Below are positions 4,418 through 9,934 of a stretch of 9,934 bases of DNA, piece after piece (position 1 is the stretch's first letter; every line of letters begins with the position of its first letter). The DNA is from Candidatus Aenigmatarchaeota archaeon (GTDB taxonomy: Archaea > Aenigmatarchaeota > Aenigmatarchaeia > CG10238-14 > SCSR01). Where the stretch lies: the NCBI GenBank assembly GCA_030616125.1, contig JAUWXZ010000016.1, positions 1 through 9,934 of the forward strand. Direction: 5' to 3'. The notes below the pieces were generated by a model. It was not told the DNA's origin. It did no database searches and was given only the letters and a program-made list of their open reading frames with translations. Made by a program: the position numbers and the translations under genes.

Positions 4418-4603
4418 TTAATGTTTTCTTTCTCTTCTTAGATTTCGAGTTTGCCAAGCGTAATTTCTTATTTTGGCCGATTTACCATAATCACAAGCAG
4501 AGCAATAGCCCTTTGATATATGAAAACTATGTCTTCCACATCTTCTGCATCTTATGTGCTTAATTCCAATTCTTTTACCAAATGATGGTGTACCTTTTGT
4601 CAT
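4418..4603 (-). CDS. rpl37e: 50S ribosomal protein L37e
   Basis: The 61-residue basic protein MTKGTPSFGKRIGIKHIRCR has the L37e zinc ribbon with CxxC pairs at C19/C22 and C34/C37, and the family's usual length. It is a large-subunit protein found in archaea and eukaryotes that binds rRNA and one zinc ion. It lies 45 bases after the Lsm gene on the same strand; the Lsm-L37e pair is a well known archaeal operon. A GTGAG at 4607-4611 just before the ATG is a probable ribosome site. The tRNA-Lys gene follows, possibly co-transcribed. Confidence 0.97.
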   Translation of the reverse strand: MTKGTPSFGKRIGIKHIRCRRCGRHSFHISKGYCSACDYGKSAKIRNYAWQTRNLRRERKH

Positions 4604-4648
4604 AAACTCACTATAAAATTTAAATTAAACATAGTTAAAAACTTGAAA

Positions 4649-4870
4649 TCACACTACAGGAGAAGCATAAACTATTGTATCCCCTCTCACCAAAACTGTA
4701 CCAAGTCTAACTTTGTTTTCACTTTTTTGAATTTCTGCTTCATCCAGCCAAAGATTTAGATGTAAATCCAAAGCTCTCAATATGCCTGTAATTTCTTCTC
4801 CATTCTTAAGTTTTATTAAAATTTTTTTTCCTTTTGCTCTATCCAATGCGTCCAATGGTCTTTCTGACAT
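4649..4870 (-). CDS. Sm-like archaeal protein (Lsm)
   Basis: The 73-residue protein has both Sm motifs: Sm1 from about 17 to 48 with the D35-x-H37-x-N39 RNA-binding signature, and Sm2 VLVRGDTIVYAS (59-70) with R62-G63. Archaeal Lsm proteins form heptameric rings that bind U-rich RNA and take part in RNA processing and stability. The family's length and the partnership with L37e support the assignment. The ATG at 4870 lies about 26 bases from a TATA box at 4893-4899, so the message is probably leaderless. Confidence 0.96.
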   Translation of the reverse strand: MSERPLDALDRAKGKKILIKLKNGEEITGILRALDLHLNLWLDEAEIQKSENKVRLGTVLVRGDTIVYASPVV

Positions 4871-4892
4871 CCATTCACAATTAGTTATTAAG

Positions 4893-4900
4893 AATATAAA
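4893..4900. promoter_or_regulatory. Shared bidirectional TATA element
   Basis: The stretch AATATAAA reads TTTATATT on the other strand. Its centre is about 26-27 bases from both the Lsm ATG (4870, minus) and the 55-aa gene ATG (4924, plus), the normal distance from TATA to start site. Purine-rich AAAGG precedes it in the minus direction as a BRE. Both messages would be leaderless. Confidence 0.55.
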
Positions 4901-4923
4901 CCTTTAAGTTTATAAATTATTTC

Positions 4924-5091
4924 ATGGATAAATGGGAAATTTTAGGATATGTAGCAGCTATATTTAGTCCTTTACCAACAGGCTTGCTAGCAGGATATTT
5001 TTTATTTAAAGAAAAAAAATACAAAAAAACAGGAATAAACGTTTTGGCCATCTCAATAATCATAATGATCTTACTGCTATTTTTCTTATAA
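4924..5091 (+). CDS. Small two-helix membrane protein (55 aa) upstream of S8e
   Basis: The protein starts MDKWEILGYVAAIFSPLPTG and has two hydrophobic segments (about 7-28 and 39-55) joined by a short basic loop FKEKKYKKTG, which probably faces the cytoplasm. No family is recognised; the small Pro/Gly-rich first helix resembles the many short archaeal two-helix proteins. The ATG is 27 bases from the shared TATA box, and the stop lies 13 bases before the S8e ATG, so the two are almost certainly co-transcribed. The antisense frame that overlaps it is a shadow. Confidence 0.75.
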   Translation: MDKWEILGYVAAIFSPLPTGLLAGYFLFKEKKYKKTGINVLAISIIIMILLLFFL

Positions 5092-5095
5092 ATTG

Positions 5096-5100
5096 GGTGA
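5096..5100 (+). promoter_or_regulatory. Ribosome binding site of S8e
   Basis: GGTGA lies 4 bases before the ATG at 5105 and matches the anti-Shine-Dalgarno region of archaeal 16S rRNA. It fixes the start at 5105 rather than the in-frame TTG at 5093. Confidence 0.75.
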
Positions 5101-5104
5101 GCAA

Positions 5105-5488
5105 ATGGCAATATGGCATGGGAAAACAGGGAAAAAAGTCACTGGTGGAAAAATCATTCTAACAAGAAAAAAAAGAAAGTATGAACTTGGCTCTTCACCT
5201 TTGCACACAAGAATCGGAAAGGAAAGAAGAATCATCAAAAAAGTCAAGGGTGGAAAAATAAAAATAAAAGCTTCTTTTGCCGAATTTGCAAGTGTTGTAG
5301 ATCCAAAAACAAATCAAACAAAAAAAGTTAAAATTTTAGAAGTAATAAAAACACCTTCTAACCCCCATTTGGCAAGAAGAAACATTATCACCAAAGGGAC
5401 TATTATTAAGACGGAATTGGGAGAGGCAAGGGTTACGTCTAGGCCTTCTCAGCATGGAATGGTAAATTCTGTTTTGATTGAAAAATAA
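5105..5488 (+). CDS. rps8e: 30S ribosomal protein S8e
   Basis: From MAIWHGKTGKKVTGGKIILT onward, including RKKRKYELGS and the C-terminal RITSRP/QHGMVNSVLIE-like end (here ARVTSRPSQHGMVNSVLIEK), this matches archaeal S8e. The 127-residue length is normal for the family. It is a small-subunit protein shared with eukaryotes and absent from bacteria. The ATG is chosen over the TTG 12 bases upstream because of the GGTGA site and the conserved MAIW N-terminus. Its stop is only 8 bases from the stop of the convergent DedA-like gene, leaving almost no room for separate terminators. Confidence 0.96.
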   Translation: MAIWHGKTGKKVTGGKIILTRKKRKYELGSSPLHTRIGKERRIIKKVKGGKIKIKASFAEFASVVDPKTNQTKKVKILEVIKTPSNPHLARRNIITKGTIIKTELGEARVTSRPSQHGMVNSVLIEK

Positions 5489-5496
5489 CCTTTATA

Positions 5497-6117
5497 TTAA
5501 ATCAAAATACCTAAAATTCCTATACATAATATTCCAATAAAATTAAAAATATAAGACAATAAAGCAACCTTTTTTAATTCATATTTTACAGACCCAAATA
5601 GAATCATCGCTATTTCTCCTGGCAGAGGTAAAGTCATGAATATACCTGCAGTGGCTGGAATTATTTTTTTCAAGGCTGTGGAACGCATTATCCTTGAAGT
5701 GAAAGGAATTTTTAAATGCAATTCCTCTGAAATTATAAATTTAATTTCTTCCACCAAATGCTCTCTTACAAATTTGAAAATTATTAAATCTCCTACCATT
5801 CCTCCAAAAGCAGCGATTGCAGCTAGAAGAAAAGGATTGATACTTTTTGCGAGTAAGAAGATAGTTGCTGCAGCTGGTGCAGTGGAGAACCCATAAGAAA
5901 ATAAAATTCCAACAAAGAAACTACCAAGATAACCAAACGAGCCCAAGTTGGTCAAAACACTTGGAATAAGTTCTGAGCTGATGATCTTGTACGCAACGAA
6001 AATACTTACAATTAAAATAATTAAATTTTTATGATTCAAATGAAATGTTTTAATTTTATTTAAAATTCGTCGAACTTTTTTACTCCTTTCTTTTCCTTTA
6101 AAAGAATATTTCTTCAT
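5497..6117 (-). CDS. DedA/VTT (SNARE-associated)-like membrane protein
   Basis: The 206-residue protein has a basic cytoplasmic N-terminus (1-30), a first membrane helix (about 33-50), and then a Gly-rich core with the segment FAAFGGMVGDLIIFKFVREH (approximate), typical of the DedA/VTT fold in which re-entrant hairpins and a Gly-containing helix pack together. Relatives are lipid scramblases or flippases and membrane-homeostasis proteins. The start is the ATG at 6117; the preceding in-frame codon is TTG. A TATA-like TAATTTATTG lies near 6140-6149, about 26 bases away, so it is probably leaderless with its own promoter. It is the last of three membrane genes on this strand. Family assignment is moderate; catalytic role not deducible. 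Confidence 0.65.
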   Translation of the reverse strand: MKKYSFKGKERSKKVRRILNKIKTFHLNHKNLIILIVSIFVAYKIISSELIPSVLTNLGSFGYLGSFFVGILFSYGFSTAPAAATIFLLAKSINPFLLAAIAAFGGMVGDLIIFKFVREHLVEEIKFIISEELHLKIPFTSRIMRSTALKKIIPATAGIFMTLPLPGEIAMILFGSVKYELKKVALLSYIFNFIGILCIGILGILI

Positions 6118-6160
6118 CAAAATTATTTAGAAATTCTGCAATAAATTATTTCTCAGAAAA

Positions 6161-6775
6161 TTACTTCTTAAGTTTCTTCTGGTATTTTTTAGCCCATTCA
6201 GCTACTAAATCCTTTAATCCTAAACCTATTGCTATAGCCATTCCTACCCCTGCAGAACCAACTACTATTAACAGAAGGTTGTTTAACAAACTTACATCAA
6301 TCCCTATTAGTGGCAATGCCAAAGTTATAGAAACATAAAGTATCAGGAAAAACAAAAATTTTCCCACAAGTCCTGAAAATGTGAGTTTGCTTTTTTCCAC
6401 TTGTTGTCTTACATATTCAGCTAAGGCATATCCTATTATTATGATAATAACTGCTCCAATCAACATTGGCAAGAAGCCAAATATGGTACGGAATGGTACC
6501 ATCAAAGTTTCAATAGCTAAAAATTCAATTGCCGACCAAATAAAAAACAGATAAACAACCCATGAAATAAGAGTTGGGAAAATATCACTTAATTTAAAAA
6601 TCGGTTTTCTAATAAAACGCTGGTCGATTTTGTATCTTGTAAATGCTTTCCTTACCGCCTTTCCCAATAAAGAACCCACGGCCCAACCAATTATCAGAAG
6701 TATTGTCGCTCCTATTATATTTGGTAAAAAATTTATAAACGAACTCATAAAACCTGTGAGAACTTCTATTACCAT
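6161..6775 (-). CDS. MscS-like TM-helix protein lacking the beta domain
   Basis: The 204-residue protein has repeated conserved TM-helix units: IIGATILLIIGWAVGSLLGK (20-39) continuing to K44, and LIGAVIIIIIGYALAEYVRQ (105-124). The last helix, VGSAGVGMAIAIGLGLKDLV (172-191), closely resembles the Gly/Ala-rich pore helix (TM3) of MscS mechanosensitive channels. The chain ends 13 residues later in KKYQKKLKK, so the cytoplasmic beta and alpha/beta domains of MscS are absent. Related short proteins are annotated as conserved TM helix (PF05552-like) channels. It may be a minimal channel or a regulatory subunit. The ATG at 6775 has its TATA box at 6795-6802, so it is probably leaderless. Confidence 0.8.
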   Translation of the reverse strand: MVIEVLTGFMSSFINFLPNIIGATILLIIGWAVGSLLGKAVRKAFTRYKIDQRFIRKPIFKLSDIFPTLISWVVYLFFIWSAIEFLAIETLMVPFRTIFGFLPMLIGAVIIIIIGYALAEYVRQQVEKSKLTFSGLVGKFLFFLILYVSITLALPLIGIDVSLLNNLLLIVVGSAGVGMAIAIGLGLKDLVAEWAKKYQKKLKK

Positions 6776-6794
6776 ATTAAAAATATATTTTATC

Positions 6795-6802
6795 GGTTTA
6801 AA
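6795..6802 (-). promoter_or_regulatory. TATA box of the MscS-like gene
   Basis: ATTTAAACC on the minus strand, centred about 25 bases before the ATG at 6775 and only a few bases past the exchanger stop codon (6806-6808). It gives this gene its own promoter although it looks like part of an operon. Confidence 0.55.
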
Positions 6803-6805
6803 TAG

Positions 6806-7765
6806 TTAAAGGACTCTGAAAATTTGAATTCCAAAGGTTGTGAGTAAGAACAATGCATAGAATAAAAACAAAATAATTCCCTCAGTTCTTCCAAGCTTTC
6901 CCCTTCCAAAGAAAATCCACAGTAGAATACAAGAAAATACCATAAATCCTATCAAAGTTGAAAAAATAGTCAAGTCTATCATAACTGGAGAAATTAATAT
7001 GACTAAGCCTAAAACAATTGTAACAGTTGTAAGAGAAGAACCCACAACACCTCCCAAAGCTAAACCTATATATCCTTTTCTCACAGCAGTAATGCCAATA
7101 GATAGTTCGGGTAGAGTACTTCCTATGGATATTATAGTTGCCCCAATAACAGCTCCTGATATTCCTATTATACTTGATATTTCAGCTGCGGAATCTACGA
7201 CAAATTTTGAGCTTACCAAAACTAGAATTATACCCAGACATAAAAAGAAAACAATAGAGAATTTGAATTTTTCTCTTTTTTTTGCTCTTTTTTTGAATTT
7301 GTTTTGCAAAGTCATTCTTTTCTTTACAGAATACCAACAAAACGCTAAAAATACAAAAATCAATACTAGACCAAGAATCCTGGAAAAATAAATTCCTGCT
7401 AGTAATATAATGGGTATTGAAGAAACGATGAATAATATTATAGAAAGTTCTTTCATGGTTCTTTTGTAAATTCTTATTGAAACCCCCAATAAACTCATAG
7501 AACCAATTACTAAACAAATACTAGCTACATTGGAACCAAAAATATTACCCAAGGTTATTTCCATGTTTTCTGAGATTACTGACGAAATTGCAATACCAAC
7601 TTCTGGTAGGTTTGATCCTATAGACAAAAGGATAAACCCTATAACCACCTCGCCTAATCCAGTAATTCTAGCAATTTTAACTGAATTATCTGTTACTAAC
7701 TGAGCTGACTTTACAAGCACAGCCAGTGAAGCGAAGAATATGATAAAGTTAATTACTAATTCCAT
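6806..7765 (-). CDS. CaCA-family cation exchanger (Na+/Ca2+ antiporter-like)
   Basis: The 319-residue integral membrane protein has about ten helices in two inverted halves, with the two alpha repeats of the family: alpha-1 GSNLPE (50-55) followed by GNIFGSN (73-79), and alpha-2 GSTLPE (215-220) followed by GGVVGSS (238-244). The glutamates of the LPE motifs are the ion-binding acids of exchangers such as NCX_Mj. A basic cytoplasmic loop (148-168) joins the halves. In alpha-2 the usual GNxxGSN has lost both Asn residues, which may change the ion specificity. The ATG at 7765 is preferred to an upstream in-frame TTG at 7786 because it gives the usual N-terminus. It is divergent from the ureohydrolase gene by 46 bases. 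Confidence 0.9.
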   Translation of the reverse strand: MELVINFIIFFASLAVLVKSAQLVTDNSVKIARITGLGEVVIGFILLSIGSNLPEVGIAISSVISENMEITLGNIFGSNVASICLVIGSMSLLGVSIRIYKRTMKELSIILFIVSSIPIILLAGIYFSRILGLVLIFVFLAFCWYSVKKRMTLQNKFKKRAKKREKFKFSIVFFLCLGIILVLVSSKFVVDSAAEISSIIGISGAVIGATIISIGSTLPELSIGITAVRKGYIGLALGGVVGSSLTTVTIVLGLVILISPVMIDLTIFSTLIGFMVFSCILLWIFFGRGKLGRTEGIILFLFYALFLLTTFGIQIFRVL

Positions 7766-7800
7766 AATAATTATTTTAAACTGCAATAAATTAACTATAA

Positions 7801-7805
7801 GGTGA
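7801..7805 (+). promoter_or_regulatory. Ribosome binding site deciding the ureohydrolase TTG start
   Basis: GGTGA 6 bases before the TTG at 7812. No in-frame ATG lies nearby, and the protein from this TTG has the family's N-terminal length, so the site decides the start. Confidence 0.7.
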
Positions 7806-7811
7806 GAAAAC

Positions 7812-8675
7812 TTGAAATCAATATACTCGTTACCCCCTCATAATTTTCTTGGAATTGAGGAATTTTGTGATTTTGAAAAATCAAAATTTGTTATAATACC
7901 AGTTCCATTTGACTCGACAACTATTGGTAACTGCAGAGATGCGCCACAGGAAATTTTAAAAGCTTCTAGGGAAATTGAATTGTTTGATTTAGAATCAAAA
8001 GAAGAACCATACAAAAAAGGAATTTACACTATGGAGGAAATAGAACCAGTTTATGCTTCAAGTGAAAATGCCATTGAAAGAATTAAAGAAGTTGTCGAAG
8101 ATGTGATAGAAAAAAGGAAGGTTCCTATATTAATAGGTGGTGAGCATACAATAACCCTAGCTTCGGCTTTGGCCTTCCAAAAAGATATTTTTTTCATAAA
8201 TCTTGATGCACATGCAGATTTGAGAGACGAATATCAAGGAAGTAAAATCAATTATGCTTGCGTCGGGAGAAGAATTTATGAAATAAATAAAAATCTGATT
8301 GAAATCGGGGTAAGAAGTATAAGTAAAGAGGAATTTGAATTTGCAAAATCAAATAAAATAAAAATTTATTTCAAGCAAGATATGGAAAAAATCGGTCTAG
8401 AAAACACCATGAAAGAAATCGTTAAAGAAATAAAAGGAAAAAAAGTTTATTTGACAATTGATATAGATTGCCTAGACCCTAGCATCGGTCCTGGAACTGG
8501 AAGCCCTGAACCAAATGGTTTAACTTGGAACGAAATTTTATTTATTTTGAAAGAAATTACAAAAAATTCAAAAGTTGTGGGTTTTGATTTGGTTGAAGTC
8601 TCTCCTTTACCAGAAAATAAAATTACTGAATTTCTTGCAGCAAAATTAATTTACAAATTAATTGCAATGATATAA
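7812..8675 (+). CDS. speB: Agmatinase-like ureohydrolase
   Basis: The 287-residue protein has the ureohydrolase (arginase/agmatinase) signatures: GGEHT (109-113), DAHADLRDEY (132-141), DIDCLDPSIGPGTGSPEP (217-234) and FDLVEVSP (258-265). Putative Mn ligands H112, D132, H134, D136, D217 and D219 are all present. Archaeal relatives mostly hydrolyse agmatine to putrescine and urea for polyamine synthesis. The segment that is usually SHAC in archaeal enzymes reads NYAC here, so the conserved His is Y148; this is the one clear active-site deviation. The start is TTG with a GGTGA site. The 3' end is only 2 bases from the convergent 68-aa gene. The family is firm; the exact substrate is inferred. 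Confidence 0.88.
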   Translation: MKSIYSLPPHNFLGIEEFCDFEKSKFVIIPVPFDSTTIGNCRDAPQEILKASREIELFDLESKEEPYKKGIYTMEEIEPVYASSENAIERIKEVVEDVIEKRKVPILIGGEHTITLASALAFQKDIFFINLDAHADLRDEYQGSKINYACVGRRIYEINKNLIEIGVRSISKEEFEFAKSNKIKIYFKQDMEKIGLENTMKEIVKEIKGKKVYLTIDIDCLDPSIGPGTGSPEPNGLTWNEILFILKEITKNSKVVGFDLVEVSPLPENKITEFLAAKLIYKLIAMI

Positions 8676-8677
8676 TC

Positions 8678-8884
8678 CTATCGCTTCTTTATCAATACTG
8701 TGTATATTGATGGTATGTGCATTAGCAAGCTCAATATAATTATCCACCAACCATAAGGTTGTAAATAATTTCCTAAAAGAGCTCCAAGACCCACACCAAA
8801 CAAAAATTTTGCAGTTATTGTTGTTATCATTACACGCATACTCTGCCTTTTAAACTTTTCAAACTTTTCAGCAAACCAACCCAT
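8678..8884 (-). CDS. Small two-helix membrane protein (68 aa)
   Basis: The protein has an amphipathic basic N-terminus (MGWFAEKFEKFKRQSMRVMI), a Gly-rich helix (about 20-40) and a second helix (about 45-63) ending in LIKKR, so both ends are probably cytoplasmic. No family is recognised. A GGTGA site at 8889-8893 lies 4 bases before the ATG. It follows the TrkH gene on the same strand after 74 bases, and might be co-transcribed with it; a role as a transporter accessory subunit is speculative. Its stop is 2 bases from the ureohydrolase stop on the other strand. Confidence 0.75.
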   Translation of the reverse strand: MGWFAEKFEKFKRQSMRVMITTITAKFLFGVGLGALLGNYLQPYGWWIIILSLLMHIPSIYTVLIKKR

Positions 8885-8888
8885 TTTT

Positions 8889-8893
8889 TCACC
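8889..8893 (-). promoter_or_regulatory. Ribosome binding site of the 68-aa gene
   Basis: GGTGA on the minus strand, 4 bases before the ATG at 8884, the same motif and spacing as at S8e. Confidence 0.65.
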
Positions 8894-8958
8894 TATTGTT
8901 TTATAAGGGATTGTATTAATATATTACTGTTTATAATTTCTAACTCTATTCAATTCAG

Positions 8959-9934
8959 TTATCTTCTCGTTATAGCAATCAAAAATGGAAGGATCTCAAT
9001 TCTCCCCAAGATCATTAAAATTATCAAAAGCCATTTTAAGCTTGAAGCCAGAGTTAAACTTGTTATTCCAACAGAATAGCCAGTTGTGGCAAATGCAGAA
9101 CTAACCTCAAACAAAGAATCTATAAAAGTGAATCCACTTAACGAAAAGATCAAAGCTGAGATAAAAACGATAAAAACCGCTAAACCGGCTAATACAACAT
9201 GAAACAATATGTCTTTACCGTCAAATGTTTGACCTGCAAAACTTAATTTTTCCCCACCTCCATTTATTGTTCTTTTGATTACCCAAGGAATTGATTTGAA
9301 GAATAAAATCAATCTTGCTATTTTTATTCCTCCTGCTGTTGAGAACCTACACCCCCCAAGCAAAATTATTGCAATGAAAATTGGCTTTAAATTTTCAAAA
9401 TTAAAGAGATTGATAAAATAATAACCAGTTGTTGTTGAAGCACTAGTTGTGTGAAAGAATGAAGTGACCAAACCAAGACCAGACACATGACTTATCAGTA
9501 GGGTAACAAAAAAGATTATGAGAAGAAAAACAATTAATTCTGTAGTGAAAATTTTCCTAAATTTTCGGGTTATAATATTATAATGAACCACAAAGCTTGT
9601 GGCTCCAATCATCATTACAATATTCCAGATTATGTTGTTTGGGAAAACAAACATTAAAGATAAATCTTTAACTGGAGAAAATCCACCAGTTGATATTGTA
9701 CTGAAAGTTAAGGAAGCTGCGTTTAACAAATTTCCAAAGCTGATGAGATAAAAAACTAAGATAAAAATTACAGTAAAAAGACAATAAATTAACAAAACTG
9801 AAATAAAGGTTTTTTTAATTTTGCCTCCAAAATTTTCAACTCCAATTGCCTTGCCCAACCCAGTCAATGCTTCACCTGAATAGAAAAATGCAAGAAGTAT
9901 GTAAACAATTCCTAAACCCCCAATCCATTGGGTC
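8959..9934 (-). CDS. trkH: TrkH-family potassium transporter, N-terminus outside the window
   Basis: The frame stays open to the window edge and begins inside the protein with TQWIGGLGIVYILL, the conserved TrkH/KtrB segment after the first pore unit; the in-frame TTG at 9867 is internal. The remaining pore loops are visible: TISTGGFSPV, STTTGYYFINL and SAFATTGYSVG, each with the filter glycine, and the conserved CRFSTAGGIKIARL between helices. The end LGRIEILPFLIAITRR is a normal TrkH C-terminus. The protein is the membrane pore for K+ (with Na+ or H+) uptake, usually gated by a cytoplasmic TrkA/RCK protein that is not seen here. About 325 residues are visible, so roughly one third is missing. 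Confidence 0.93.
   Translation of the reverse strand, partial: TQWIGGLGIVYILLAFFYSGEALTGLGKAIGVENFGGKIKKTFISVLLIYCLFTVIFILVFYLISFGNLLNAASLTFSTISTGGFSPVKDLSLMFVFPNNIIWNIVMMIGATSFVVHYNIITRKFRKIFTTELIVFLLIIFFVTLLISHVSGLGLVTSFFHTTSASTTTGYYFINLFNFENLKPIFIAIILLGGCRFSTAGGIKIARLILFFKSIPWVIKRTINGGGEKLSFAGQTFDGKDILFHVVLAGLAVFIVFISALIFSLSGFTFIDSLFEVSSAFATTGYSVGITSLTLASSLKWLLIILMILGRIEILPFLIAITRR

Noticed and set aside
4917..5111. Minus-strand ORF antisense to the 55-aa membrane protein and S8e start.
   Set aside because: The plus-strand gene has promoter spacing, sensible membrane helices and close linkage to S8e; the antisense frame has none of these.
6999..7517. ORFs of 111 and 130 codons in other frames of the cation exchanger.
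   Set aside because: Both overlap the exchanger with its recognisable alpha repeats and look like frame shadows.

Overview
The window comes from an AT-rich archaeal genome. The evidence is a set of archaeal/eukaryotic-type translation genes (S17e, L37e, S8e, an Sm-like protein), a tRNA-Lys with introns that fit archaeal bulge-helix-bulge processing, TATA-box promoters placed about 26 bases before start codons (many leaderless), and GGTGA-type ribosome sites on some internal or leadered genes. The very short intergenic gaps and many tiny membrane proteins fit a small-genome lineage such as DPANN, but that placement is inference.

Layout. Bases 1-544 hold the 3' part of a metallo-beta-lactamase-fold hydrolase. 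A DEAD-box RNA helicase lies on the minus strand at 666-1850. Next come a 26-residue basic minus-strand ORF with a good Shine-Dalgarno site and a hairpin after its stop, and the divergent S17e gene. From about 2560 to 4240 the character changes: two minus-strand genes (47 and 137 aa) and one plus-strand gene (215 aa), none recognised, lie among short repeats that look like the last 20 bases of tRNA genes. This accessory-looking stretch lies just downstream of the tRNA-Lys(UUU) gene, which carries two introns (16 nt in the D-loop, 41 nt at the canonical site). The tRNA follows a minus-strand Lsm-L37e operon. That operon shares a promoter region with a divergent plus-strand pair, a 55-aa membrane protein and S8e.

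The right half is mostly envelope and ion handling. On the minus strand are a DedA/VTT-like membrane protein, a truncated MscS-like channel protein, and a CaCA-family cation exchanger. A divergent agmatinase-like ureohydrolase follows on the plus strand, then a 68-aa membrane protein and the 3' part of a TrkH-type potassium transporter on the minus strand. Exchanger, channel-like protein and TrkH together suggest a neighbourhood for ion and osmotic homeostasis.

The most unusual signal is the set of tRNA-3'-end-like repeats. One family (three copies) flanks the 47-aa and 137-aa genes, one gene per interval, and each full interval has a TATA box a few bases beyond the repeat. A second family (four copies) resembles the tRNA-Lys 3' end. 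This looks like repeated insertion of small promoter-plus-gene units at tRNA-type attachment sites, but no integrase is visible and the interpretation is inference.
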